Below are positions 1 to 8,546 of a DNA stretch of 64,000 nucleotides, piece after piece. The stretch's first letter is position 1. The number at the start of each line of letters is the position of its first letter. Origin of the DNA: JAFARZ01 sp035651595 (lineage in GTDB: Bacteria > Actinomycetota > Actinomycetes > Streptosporangiales > Streptosporangiaceae). Under the pieces are notes generated by a model. That model did no database searches, had not been told where the DNA came from, and worked only from the letters and a program-made list of their open reading frames with translations. The DNA is taken from assembly GCA_035651595.1 (NCBI GenBank), contig DASRFJ010000185.1:1-64000 (forward strand). Reading direction: 5' to 3'. The translations under genes and the position numbers were made by a program.

Positions 1-1004
1 TCCTTCATCGCCTTGCCGGAGCGCAGGTAGAACGGCACCCCGTGCCAGCGCCAGTTCTCCACCTCGACCCGCAGCGCGATCATGGTCTCGGTGTCGGAGT
101 CGGCGGGGACACCCTTGATCGAGCGGTAGCCCTCGTACTGCCCGCGCACTACGTGCCGCGGGTCGATGTGGCGCAGCGCGTCGAACACCTTGCCCTTCTC
201 GTCGCGCAGCGGCTTGGCGTTCAGCGACGTGGGCGGCTCCATGGCGACGAACCCCAGCACCTGGAACAGGTGGGTGACCACCATGTCCCGGTAGGCGCCG
301 GTGGCGTCGTAGAAGGCCGCCCGGCCTTCGATCGACAGCGTCTCCGGCACGTCGATCTGCACGTACCGGATGTGCTGGCGGTTCCAGACCGGCTCGAACA
401 GGCCGTTGGCGAACCGGAACGCCAGGATGTTGTCGACCGACTCCTTGCCGAGGAAGTGGTCGATCCGGAAGATCTGGTCCTCGCCGAACACCTTGTGCAC
501 GTCCGCGTTCAGCTCCCTGGCGGACGCCAGGTCCGTGCCGAACGGCTTCTCGATGATCACGTGCGCACCCTCGTTGGCCAGCCCGGCGTCACCGAGCATC
601 GCCACTATCGAGCTGAACGCGACCGGCGGGATCGCCAGGTGGAACAGCCGCCGTACCGTGCCGCCAATCTCCTTCTCGGCTTGCTGCACCTTGTTGACCA
701 GGTCGGTGTAGTTGTCCGGCTCCGCGACGGCGAACGACAGGTGGCTCTCGAACGCGGGCCACTGGCCGTCCGGCTTGGTGTTGCCGAACTGGGTGACCGC
801 CTCCTTGGCGCGTGCCCGGAACACCTCGTCGGTGCACGCGAACGAGTGCGGAGACGACCCGATGATGCGGAATCCCTTGGGCAGCAGCCCGGCCACGAAC
901 AGGTGGTACAGCCCGGGCAACAGCTTGCGCTTCGCGAGGTCGCCGGTGGCGCCGAACAGCACGATGACGTGATTGTCCGGCCGGGGATGGCCATTGCGGG
1001 CCAT
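1..1004 (-). CDS. zwf: Glucose-6-phosphate 1-dehydrogenase (3' end outside window)
   Basis: Oxidises glucose 6-phosphate to 6-phosphogluconolactone, making NADPH for the oxidative pentose phosphate pathway in the cytoplasm. The 334 codons visible begin MARNGHPRPDNHVIVLFGATG, giving the N-terminal Rossmann motif GATGDLAKRKLLP, and contain RIDHFLGKE, the active-site histidine motif (RIDHYLGKE in most relatives), followed by WNRQHIRYVQI and LRSGKAMK. The family is about 500 residues, so roughly a third is cut off by the window edge. The start ATG shares one base with the gnd stop (TGATG), so the two are translationally coupled in a pgi-gnd-zwf operon. Confidence 0.95.
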   Translation of the reverse strand, partial: MARNGHPRPDNHVIVLFGATGDLAKRKLLPGLYHLFVAGLLPKGFRIIGSSPHSFACTDEVFRARAKEAVTQFGNTKPDGQWPAFESHLSFAVAEPDNYTDLVNKVQQAEKEIGGTVRRLFHLAIPPVAFSSIVAMLGDAGLANEGAHVIIEKPFGTDLASARELNADVHKVFGEDQIFRIDHFLGKESVDNILAFRFANGLFEPVWNRQHIRYVQIDVPETLSIEGRAAFYDATGAYRDMVVTHLFQVLGFVAMEPPTSLNAKPLRDEKGKVFDALRHIDPRHVVRGQYEGYRSIKGVPADSDTETMIALRVEVENWRWHGVPFYLRSGKAMK

Positions 1005-2014
1005 CAGGCCTTCTTCTCCGCGTGACCGCCGAACTCCGACCGCATCGCGGACAGGATCTTGCCGGTGAACGCCCCGTTGTCGCGGGACTCGAACCGCTCG
1101 TACAGCGACGCGGCGATCACCGAGGCCGGCACACCGGTGTCCACCGCGGCCAGCACCGTCCACCGGCCCTCGCCGGAGTCCGACACCCGGCCGCTGAAGT
1201 CGTCCAGGTTCGGCGACTTGGCGAACGCGGCGGCCGTCAGGTCCACCAGCCAGGAGCTGACCACCGAGCCGCGCCGCCATACCTCGGCGACGTCGGCCAC
1301 GTCGATCTCGTACTGGTACGCCTCGGGGCTGCGCAGCGGCGCGGTTTCCGCGTCGATCTCTTCCTGGTGCAGCCCGGCGTCGGCGTGCTTGATGATCGAC
1401 AGGCCTTCGGCGATCGCGGCCATCATGCCGTACTCGACGCCGTTGTGCACCATCTTGACGAAGTGGCCGGCCCCGGCCGGCCCGCAGTGCAGGTACCCCT
1501 GCTCGGCCGTGCCGCCAGGGGCCAGACCGGGCGTGGCCTCGGCGGTGCCCTTACCCGGCGCGATGGTCTTGAACAGCGGGTCAAGCCGCTGGACCGCCGT
1601 CTCGTCGCCGCCGATCATCAGGCAGTAGCCGCGGTCCAGGCCCCACACGCCGCCGCTGGTGCCGACGTCCACGTAGTGGATGCCCAGCTTCTTCAAGTCG
1701 GCCGCGCGGGTGATGTCGTCGCGGTAGTACGAGTTGCCGCCGTCGATGACCGTGTCGTCCGCCTCGAGCATCGGCAGCAGCTGCTCCAGGGTCGGCTGGA
1801 CGATGCCGGCCGGCACCATGATCCAGATGTTGCGCGGCTTGTCCAGTTTGGCGACGAAGTCCGCGAGGCTGGTCGCGCCCGTGGCTCCCTCGGCCTCGAG
1901 CGCCTTGACCACGTCCGCGTTGACGTCGTAGGCGACACACGAGTGGCCGTCACGCATCAGCCTGCGGACCAGGTTCGCGCCCATCCGGCCGAGCCCGATC
2001 ATCCCGAGCTGCAT
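1004..2014 (-). CDS. gnd: 6-phosphogluconate dehydrogenase, decarboxylating (short type)
   Basis: Converts 6-phosphogluconate to ribulose 5-phosphate and CO2 with reduction of NAD(P)+. The 336-residue product starts with the dinucleotide-binding sequence MQLGMIGLGRMGANLVRRL and has the substrate/catalytic region GPAGAGHFVKMVHNGVEYG near residues 180-198 (Lys and Asn of the active site visible). The length matches the short YqeC/GndA class rather than the ~470-residue class. It sits 13 bases after pgi and overlaps zwf by one base. Cofactor preference cannot be decided from the sequence by eye. Confidence 0.93.
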   Translation of the reverse strand: MQLGMIGLGRMGANLVRRLMRDGHSCVAYDVNADVVKALEAEGATGATSLADFVAKLDKPRNIWIMVPAGIVQPTLEQLLPMLEADDTVIDGGNSYYRDDITRAADLKKLGIHYVDVGTSGGVWGLDRGYCLMIGGDETAVQRLDPLFKTIAPGKGTAEATPGLAPGGTAEQGYLHCGPAGAGHFVKMVHNGVEYGMMAAIAEGLSIIKHADAGLHQEEIDAETAPLRSPEAYQYEIDVADVAEVWRRGSVVSSWLVDLTAAAFAKSPNLDDFSGRVSDSGEGRWTVLAAVDTGVPASVIAASLYERFESRDNGAFTGKILSAMRSEFGGHAEKKA

Positions 2015-2027
2015 TGTTCCGCTCCCC

Positions 2028-3656
2028 TTAGCCCTTCAGTGCCCGGTATTTCCGGATCAGTGCATTGGTGGACGAGTCGTGGTCGAGGTCGGGCGCTTCG
2101 GCGCTGGTCAGCTGCGGGATGATCTTCACCGCGAGCACCTTGCCGAGCTCTACCCCCCATTGGTCGAACGAATCCACATCCCAGATCGCGCCCTGGGTGA
2201 ACACGCTGTGCTCGTACAGTGCGATCAGTGTGCCGAGCAGCCGCGGCGTGAGGATTTCGGCGAGCAGCACGTTGGATGGCCGGTTGCCCGCCATGACCCG
2301 GTGCGGGACGACGCGTTCCGGCGTGCCCTCGGCGCGGACCTCCTCCTCCGTCTTGCCGAACGCCAGGGCCTGCGCCTGCGCGAACACGTTGGAGGACAAG
2401 ATGTCGTGATGGTCCCTGATCGGATTGAGCGTCTTGCCGAAGCCGAGCAGGTCCACCGGGATTAGCGTGGTGCCCTGGTGGATGAGCTGGTAGAAGCTGT
2501 GCTGTCCGTTGGTTCCCGGCTCGCCCCAGAACACCGCGCCGGTGTCGTAGTCGACGTGCTCGCCGGTGAGCGTGACGTGCTTGCCGTTGGACTCCATGGT
2601 CAGCTGCTGGAGATAGGCGGGGAACCGCTTGAGGTACTGCTCGTACGGCATCACGCCGATCGTCTGCGCGCCGAAGAAGTTCCGGTACCAGACCGCGAGC
2701 AGGCCCATCAGGACAGGAAGGTTCTGGTCGAACGGGGCGGTGCGGAAGTGCTCGTCCATCTCGTGGAAGCCGGCCAGCATGTCGCCGAACTGGTCGGGCC
2801 CGAGCGCCAGCATGGTGGACAGGCCGATCGCCGAGTCCATCGAGTACCGGCCGCCGACCCAGTCCCAGAACCCGAACATGTTGTCCGTGTCGATGCCGAA
2901 CTCGGACACCCGTTCCGCGTTGGTGGACACCGCGACGAAGTGGTGCGCCACCGCGTCCTCGCTGCCCAGGGCACCGGTCACCCAGTCGCGCGCGGACTTG
3001 GCGTTGGTCAGCGTCTCAAGCGTGCCGAACGTCTTCGACGAGATGATGAACAGCGTCTCGGCGGGGTCCAGATCGCGGGTGGCCTCGGCGAAGTCGGTGG
3101 AGTCCACGTTGGACACGAAGCGGAACCGCATGTCCCTCGTGCAGTAGTGCTTGAGCGCCTCGTAGGCCATCACGGGTCCGAGGTCGGAGCCGCCGATGCC
3201 GACGTTGATCACGTTCCTGATCGGCTTGCCGGTGTAGCCGGTCCACTGGCCGCTACGCACCCGGAGGGTGAAGTCGACCATGCGGCCGAGCACCTCGTGC
3301 ACCTCACGCACCACGTTCACGCCGTCCACGATGACGCTCGACGTGCCCGGCATGCGCAGCGCCACGTGCAGCACGGCGCGGTCCTCGGACACGTTGATGT
3401 GGTCGCCGCGGAACATGGCGTCCCTGCGCTCCGCGACCCCGCTCTCCTCCGCGAGCCGCACGAGCAGTCGCATGGTCTCGTCGGTGACGCGGTTCTTGGA
3501 GTAGTCCAGGTAGATGCCGCAGGCCTCCGCGGTCAGCCGCTCGCCGCGAGCAGGATCCGCCGCGAACAGTTCCCGCAAGTGGCGTCCGGCGATCTCGCCA
3601 TGATGCTGGGCCAGCGCCTGCCACGCCTTCCGCTGCTTCAGCGGTGGCACCGCCAT
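2028..3656 (-). CDS. pgi: Glucose-6-phosphate isomerase
   Basis: Interconverts glucose 6-phosphate and fructose 6-phosphate. The open frame extends to 3821, but the ATG at 3656 (MAVPPLKQRKAWQALAQHHG) is chosen because a GGGAGGAG ribosome site lies just upstream and the 542-residue length then fits the family (~550). Recognisable segments are GIGGSDLGPVMAYEAL, FRFVSNVDSTDFAEA, IISSKTFGTLETLTNA, GGRYSMDSAIGLS and the C-terminal FDQWGVELGKVLA. It is the first gene of the pgi-gnd-zwf operon, so it balances flow between glycolysis and the pentose phosphate pathway. Confidence 0.95.
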   Translation of the reverse strand: MAVPPLKQRKAWQALAQHHGEIAGRHLRELFAADPARGERLTAEACGIYLDYSKNRVTDETMRLLVRLAEESGVAERRDAMFRGDHINVSEDRAVLHVALRMPGTSSVIVDGVNVVREVHEVLGRMVDFTLRVRSGQWTGYTGKPIRNVINVGIGGSDLGPVMAYEALKHYCTRDMRFRFVSNVDSTDFAEATRDLDPAETLFIISSKTFGTLETLTNAKSARDWVTGALGSEDAVAHHFVAVSTNAERVSEFGIDTDNMFGFWDWVGGRYSMDSAIGLSTMLALGPDQFGDMLAGFHEMDEHFRTAPFDQNLPVLMGLLAVWYRNFFGAQTIGVMPYEQYLKRFPAYLQQLTMESNGKHVTLTGEHVDYDTGAVFWGEPGTNGQHSFYQLIHQGTTLIPVDLLGFGKTLNPIRDHHDILSSNVFAQAQALAFGKTEEEVRAEGTPERVVPHRVMAGNRPSNVLLAEILTPRLLGTLIALYEHSVFTQGAIWDVDSFDQWGVELGKVLAVKIIPQLTSAEAPDLDHDSSTNALIRKYRALKG

Positions 3657-3923
3657 GTCGTCTCCTCCCGTCGCATGGTCCCACCGCAAACCTACTAGTC
3701 CCCGGCCCGGCCACGCGTCCGCCCCCGCAACTCCCGCAACCCGTAGCCTCGCCCCGCAGCGCCTCGTCCCGGCACCCCCCATCCGCGCCCCGAGCCCAGC
3801 CCCCACCGCACCCGCTCCCACCAGCCCGCCGGTAACGGTCCCTACCGCGACCGTAAAGGGTGCGACAGGTGCTGCCTGTGGGGTTGTGCTCGGGGGCGGC
3901 TTAGGGGGTGGGGGGCGGCGGGC

Positions 3924-6182
3924 TTAGGGGGTGGGGGCGCGGCGGGCGGCTAGCTGGGTACGGGAGGAGACGCCGAGCTTGGCGAAGATGTGGTCGATGT
4001 GGGCATCGACGGTGCGTTTGGAGATGACCAGGCGGGCGGCGATCTCCTTGTTGGACAGGCCGTCGGCGACCAGCGCGGCGATCTGGCGCTGCCGGCTGGT
4101 GAGCTCGCTGTCCGTCGTCTCGTCCGCGGCCGCTTCGGAATCCCCGGTGGCGATCGCCACCGTGTGGTCGAGGCGGTCCCTGGCGCCGCGCCCGTACAGG
4201 GCCGCGTACCGCGCCGGGCCGAGTGCATCGCTGGCGGCGGCGGCCGCGTGCTGGCGGACCGCCTCCATCTGCGCGTCGCCGCTGAGCCGCGTGCCGGCCC
4301 TGGTCCACAGCGTGTCGGCCGCGCCGAGCAGCCAGGCCGCCCGGTCGAACCGCTGCCACGCCGAGGCCACCCAGCCAAGCGTTTCCAGGCAGTACGCCAT
4401 CCCCACGCTGTCGCCCAGCTCGTGCTTCATGGTCAGCGCGGTGCGCAGCGTCGCGGCGCTCTCCTCCAGCGATCCGAGCAGGAACTGGGACAGGCCGGTG
4501 TAGAAGTTCAGCCAGCCCTGCATCCACCGTTCGGCGCTGCCGGGGCAGAACCGGGCCAGACCCTGCGCCGACTGCTCGATGGCCCGGTGCGGGTCGCCGT
4601 TGTGCAGGTGCAGCAGGGACATCTCCACGTCGAGTGCGACCAGCCCCGCCTCGTCACCGATCAGCGTGGCCCGGGCGGACGCCACCGCGGCGGCGGCCGC
4701 GGCTTCGGCGGGCAGGCCGGCGAAGCCGTACGCGAGCGTGCGGTGTCCGTAGCCTCGGGCGCCGGTGAGATCCTGACCGAGTGCCTCGGCCATCGGGATG
4801 CCTTCGTCGAGGGCGGCGAGGGCATCGGGTATCTCGCCCTGGAGCGCGGCCAGGATGCCGATCATGACCAGCGCCCAGGCCCGTTCCGGTGACGGGTCCG
4901 GATAACCAGAGAGCACCTTCGTCATCCAGTACCTGCCCTCGCCCAGCAGGCCGCTGATCTGCCAGTACGCGTACAGGTCGGTGGCCAGGCTGGCCGCCTC
5001 GCCGGTCAGGCAGCCGGCGTCGAACGCGTACCCGAGAGCGGCGCGGATGTTGTCGTGCTCCGCGCGCAGCTCGCGGTACCGGTCGAGCTGGTCCTCGGCG
5101 ATCACGTGCTCGTGGAAGTACTGTGCCATCGCGACGTACCGGCGCACGTGCCTGGCCCGCACCGCGGCCTCGCACCCCGACTCGGCCAGCCGCTCGGCAC
5201 CGAACTCGCGGATCGTGTCCAGCAGCCGGTACCGGCCGTCTCCGGTGAGCACCACCACGGACTTGTCGACCAGCTCCATCAGCGTGCGCAGCACCTCGAC
5301 CTCGGGCAGCGGGTCGCCCGCGCAGACCTGCTCCGCGCCGGTGACGTCGAACGACCCCGCGAACACCGACAGCCGTGCCCAGAGCAGCTGCTGGGCGGGC
5401 GTGCACAGGTCGTGGCTCCAGCCGATGGCGGTGCGCAGCGTCTGGTGGTGCGGCAGCGCGTCGCGGCGCTCACCGGTCAGCAGCAGGAAGCGGTCGCCGA
5501 GGCGCAGCGCCAGCTGCTCCAGCGGCACCGCGCGGAGCCGCACCGTGGCCAGCTCGATCGCCAGCGGGATGCCGTCCAGCCAGCGGCACAGCTTGACCAC
5601 GTTCGCGCGGTTCGCGTCGCTTACCGCGAAGCCGGGCACCGCCGTGGCGGCCCGCTGCGCGAACAGCTCGATCGCGTCGGGCTCGGGCAGCGGCGGGACA
5701 CCGAGCACGTGCTCGCCGTTCGCGTCGAGCGTCTGCCGCGACGTGGCGAGCACGGTCACCCCGGCGGCGGACTTCACCACGGTGCTCGCCAGCACCGAGC
5801 ACGCGTCGATCAGGTGCTCGCAGGTGTCCAGGATGAGCAGCATCTCGCGGTCGCGCAGATAGTCGAGCACGGCGTCGAGCTGCGGGCGCGTGTCCTGCTC
5901 GGGCAGGCCCAGGCTGGTCGCCAGCATGTGCGGCAGCAACTCGGGTGCCCGCAGTCCGGCCAGCTCCACCAGGCAGATACCGTCGCGGAACCGTGCCGCG
6001 ACCTTCGCGGCCACCCGCAGCGACAGGCGGGTCTTGCCGACGCCGCCCGGCCCGGTGACCGTCACCAGCCGTGCCGAACGCAGCAGCGTGGCCAGCTTCG
6101 CCTGCTCCTGCCGCCTGCCGACGAAACCGGTGACCTCAGCGGGCAGCCCGGGGGCGGGACGCCGTGTTAATCCAGATGCCAT
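3924..6182 (-). CDS. STAND ATPase / LuxR transcriptional regulator, paralogue A
   Basis: Large ATP-dependent transcription factor of the mycobacterial Rv0890c-like type. From the ATG at 6182 it has 752 residues: Walker A GPGGVGKT at about 44-51, Walker B LLILDTCEHL, the sensor-like VLATSR, a winged-helix/TPR-like middle region, and a C-terminal LuxR helix-turn-helix (LTSRQRQIAALVADGLSNKE to FAKLGVSSRTQLAAR). A GTG six bases upstream (6188) is an alternative start; GAGG lies just before the ATG. It is the third gene of a three-paralogue operon, 27 bases after paralogue B. Ligand and target genes are unknown. The C-terminus is shorter than in B and C. Confidence 0.88.
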   Translation of the reverse strand: MASGLTRRPAPGLPAEVTGFVGRRQEQAKLATLLRSARLVTVTGPGGVGKTRLSLRVAAKVAARFRDGICLVELAGLRAPELLPHMLATSLGLPEQDTRPQLDAVLDYLRDREMLLILDTCEHLIDACSVLASTVVKSAAGVTVLATSRQTLDANGEHVLGVPPLPEPDAIELFAQRAATAVPGFAVSDANRANVVKLCRWLDGIPLAIELATVRLRAVPLEQLALRLGDRFLLLTGERRDALPHHQTLRTAIGWSHDLCTPAQQLLWARLSVFAGSFDVTGAEQVCAGDPLPEVEVLRTLMELVDKSVVVLTGDGRYRLLDTIREFGAERLAESGCEAAVRARHVRRYVAMAQYFHEHVIAEDQLDRYRELRAEHDNIRAALGYAFDAGCLTGEAASLATDLYAYWQISGLLGEGRYWMTKVLSGYPDPSPERAWALVMIGILAALQGEIPDALAALDEGIPMAEALGQDLTGARGYGHRTLAYGFAGLPAEAAAAAAVASARATLIGDEAGLVALDVEMSLLHLHNGDPHRAIEQSAQGLARFCPGSAERWMQGWLNFYTGLSQFLLGSLEESAATLRTALTMKHELGDSVGMAYCLETLGWVASAWQRFDRAAWLLGAADTLWTRAGTRLSGDAQMEAVRQHAAAAASDALGPARYAALYGRGARDRLDHTVAIATGDSEAAADETTDSELTSRQRQIAALVADGLSNKEIAARLVISKRTVDAHIDHIFAKLGVSSRTQLAARRAPTP

Positions 6183-6209
6183 TTCCACCTCGTTGTGGTC
6201 GCGGGAACA

Positions 6210-8546
6210 TTACCCTCGCCGGAGCCAGGTCGCCAGCTGGACGCGAGAAGATACGCCGAGCTTGCCGAAGATGTGCTCGATGTGCGCGTCGACGGTGCGC
6301 TTGGAGATGACCAGCTGGTGCGCGATCTCCCGGTTCGACAGCCCGTCCGCCACCAGGACCGCGATCTCGTGCTCGCGGACGGTCAGGCCGCCGGGCAGTT
6401 CGGGCTGCCGCGACGGCCGCGTATCCGGCGGCGCCAGGTCGTCGGCGTCCGCGATCGCGAGCCGGACGACCTGGTCGAGCGGCGCGGCCGCACCGCGCCG
6501 CCGCAACGTGCCGGAGCGCTCGGCGCCCAGTGCTTCGGTGATGGCGCGCGCCGCCTCCTGGTGGAAGTCCTCCAGGTTCGGGTTGCCGCTGACCCGACGG
6601 CCGGTTCGCTGCCACAGTGTGCCCGCCGCGCCGATCAGCCAGGCGGCCCGCTCGTGCCGCTCCTGGCGCACCGCGACCCAGGCGAGCACCTCCAGGCAGT
6701 GCGCGATGCCCATGATGTCCCCGAGTTCGGACTTCATCCGCAGCGCAGTATGCACCGGGGCGGTGCTCTCGTCGTAGTCGCCCCGCTGGAACAGCGCGAG
6801 ACCCCTGGTGTAGTGCATGTAGCTGGTCTCCCACACCTCGGTGTGCGCGGTGTCGCGGCGCAGTCCGCGGGCGCACCTGGCGAGGGCCTTCTCGGGCTCC
6901 CCGGCGACCGCGTGCATCTGGCCGACCTGTGCGTCCAGGCAGTGCAGGCCGGCCAGGTCGCCCAGCGCGGTGAGGCGCTCCTCGGCCTCGGCACCTGCCA
7001 CGGTCGCGTCCGCCACCCGCCCGCACGCGGCCAGCGCAAGGTGCAGGTACAGGTAGCCGCGCGCGACGAGCCGCGGCTCGCCGAGGCTTTCCGCCAGCGC
7101 GATGCCCTCCCGGCCGTCCGCCTCCGCCCCGGTCACCAGGTAGCACCGGACGATGAGCAGCCGCGCCCGGTCGGCGGACGGCGTGGTGAACCGCTCCAGC
7201 ACCTTGGTCACCCAGTACTTGCCCTCGCGCGGCATCCCGGCGATGTGCCAGTACCCGTACAGCGCCGCGACCAGCCGCGCCGCCTCGCTGTCCCGGCCGG
7301 GGGTGGTCAGCGCAAGCTCCACCGCGGCCCGCAGGTCCGCGTGCGAGGCGCGCAGCGCGCGGTAGTCGGCCAGCTGGTCGTCCGCGAAATGGTCGCCGAA
7401 GTCCTCGGCCATCGCCACGAAATAGTCCAGGTAACGCGAGCGGACCTCGGCCACCGCCGCGGGCCCCGCCGCGGCCAGCTTTTCCGCGCCGAACTCGCGG
7501 ATCGTGTCGAGCAGCCTATAACTCGTCCTTGACTGGGGGGAGACTTGCCCCCAGACCCCCCGTGCCTCATCCTCGACCCGGAGCACCACCGACTTGTCGA
7601 CCAGGCCGATCAGCGTCGCTAGCACGTCGGCGGCGGGCAGCCCGGCAGCGGCGGGCAGCCCGGCGTCGGCGCTGACCGCTTCGGCCGCCGCGATGCTGAA
7701 CGACCCGGCGAACACCGACAGCCTGGCCCAGAGCAGCTGTTCGGCCGGGGTGCAGAGGTCGTAGCTCCACTCGGTCGCCGTGCGCAGCGTCTGGTGGTGC
7801 GGCAGCGCGGCCCGCCGGCCGCCGGTGAGCAGCCGGAACCTGTCCTCGAGCCGCTCCGACAGCTGCTCGAGGGACAGGGCGCGCAGCCGGACCGTGGCCA
7901 GCTCAAGGGCCAGCGGCACGCCGTCGAGCCGCTGGCACAGCGCGGCCACCGCCGGGCGGCTGGCCTCGGTCACCGCGAACCCCGGGATCACCGTGGCGGC
8001 GCGCTGCGCGAACAGCTCCACCGCGTCCGCGCAGTCAAGCACGCCCACGGCGAACGTGTGCTCACCCGGCACGTCGAGCGGCTGCCGCGACGTCGCCAGC
8101 ACGGTCACCTCGGCGGCGGCGCGCATCAGCACCTCGGCGAACATCGCGCACGCGTCCACCAGGTGCTCGCAGGTGTCCAGGATCAGCAGCAGCGAACGGT
8201 CCCGCAGGTACTCGGCGATCGCGTCGAGCCGGTTGCCCACGCCCGACTCGGACAACCCGAGCGCGGTCGCGACCGTGTGCGGCAGCAGCTCCGCGTCGCG
8301 CAGGCCGGACAGCTCGGTCAGGCACACGCCGTCGGTGAACGAGCCCGCCAGCGCGGCGGCGGCGCGCAGCGCGAGCCTGGTCTTGCCCACGCCGCCCGGG
8401 CCCGTCACCGTGACCAGGCGCGCCGACGACAGCAGGTCGGAAAGCTCGGCGAGCTCACGCTGCCGGCCGACGAACCCGGTGACCTCGACGGGCAGGCCGT
8501 GTCGTCGCGGGGCCACCTCGGACAGCGTGTCGCTGGTCACCATCAC
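6210..8546 (-). CDS. STAND ATPase / LuxR transcriptional regulator, paralogue B
   Basis: The 778-residue protein has the same architecture as its neighbours: N-terminal VEVTGFVGRQRELAELSDLL, Walker A GPGGVGKT, Walker B LLLILDTCEHLVDACA, TPR-like centre and a C-terminal LuxR domain (LTVREHEIAVLVADGLSNRE ... ISKRTVDAHIEHIFGKLGVS). The GTG start at 8546 overlaps the stop of paralogue C by four bases (GTGA); an ATG lies one codon in, at 8543. It differs from A and C by an in-frame insertion of about a dozen codons (RGVWGQVSPQSRTS) just before the conserved YRLLDTIREFGAE, encoded by a G/C-rich hairpin (see 7533-7553). Function beyond ATP-dependent gene regulation is unknown. Confidence 0.88.
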   Translation of the reverse strand: MMVTSDTLSEVAPRRHGLPVEVTGFVGRQRELAELSDLLSSARLVTVTGPGGVGKTRLALRAAAALAGSFTDGVCLTELSGLRDAELLPHTVATALGLSESGVGNRLDAIAEYLRDRSLLLILDTCEHLVDACAMFAEVLMRAAAEVTVLATSRQPLDVPGEHTFAVGVLDCADAVELFAQRAATVIPGFAVTEASRPAVAALCQRLDGVPLALELATVRLRALSLEQLSERLEDRFRLLTGGRRAALPHHQTLRTATEWSYDLCTPAEQLLWARLSVFAGSFSIAAAEAVSADAGLPAAAGLPAADVLATLIGLVDKSVVLRVEDEARGVWGQVSPQSRTSYRLLDTIREFGAEKLAAAGPAAVAEVRSRYLDYFVAMAEDFGDHFADDQLADYRALRASHADLRAAVELALTTPGRDSEAARLVAALYGYWHIAGMPREGKYWVTKVLERFTTPSADRARLLIVRCYLVTGAEADGREGIALAESLGEPRLVARGYLYLHLALAACGRVADATVAGAEAEERLTALGDLAGLHCLDAQVGQMHAVAGEPEKALARCARGLRRDTAHTEVWETSYMHYTRGLALFQRGDYDESTAPVHTALRMKSELGDIMGIAHCLEVLAWVAVRQERHERAAWLIGAAGTLWQRTGRRVSGNPNLEDFHQEAARAITEALGAERSGTLRRRGAAAPLDQVVRLAIADADDLAPPDTRPSRQPELPGGLTVREHEIAVLVADGLSNREIAHQLVISKRTVDAHIEHIFGKLGVSSRVQLATWLRRG
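7533..7553. repeat. G/C hairpin inserted in frame in paralogue B
   Basis: CTGGGGGG-AGACTTG-CCCCCAG forms a short inverted repeat inside the coding region, flanked by further C- and T-rich bases up to about 7562. The neighbouring paralogues A and C lack the corresponding residues at this point (they read TGDGRYRLLDTIREF and TDGGVTRYRLLDTIREF), so the hairpin lies in an insertion that kept the reading frame. It resembles G-rich intergenic hairpins of actinomycetes; that resemblance is an impression, not a database result. Confidence 0.6.

Noticed and set aside
42..1025. Long plus-strand frames opposite zwf, gnd, pgi, the STAND genes and the cellulases
   Set aside because: They are antisense shadows of high-GC genes; products are Arg/Gly/His-rich without any family motif, while the opposite strand has clear proteins.
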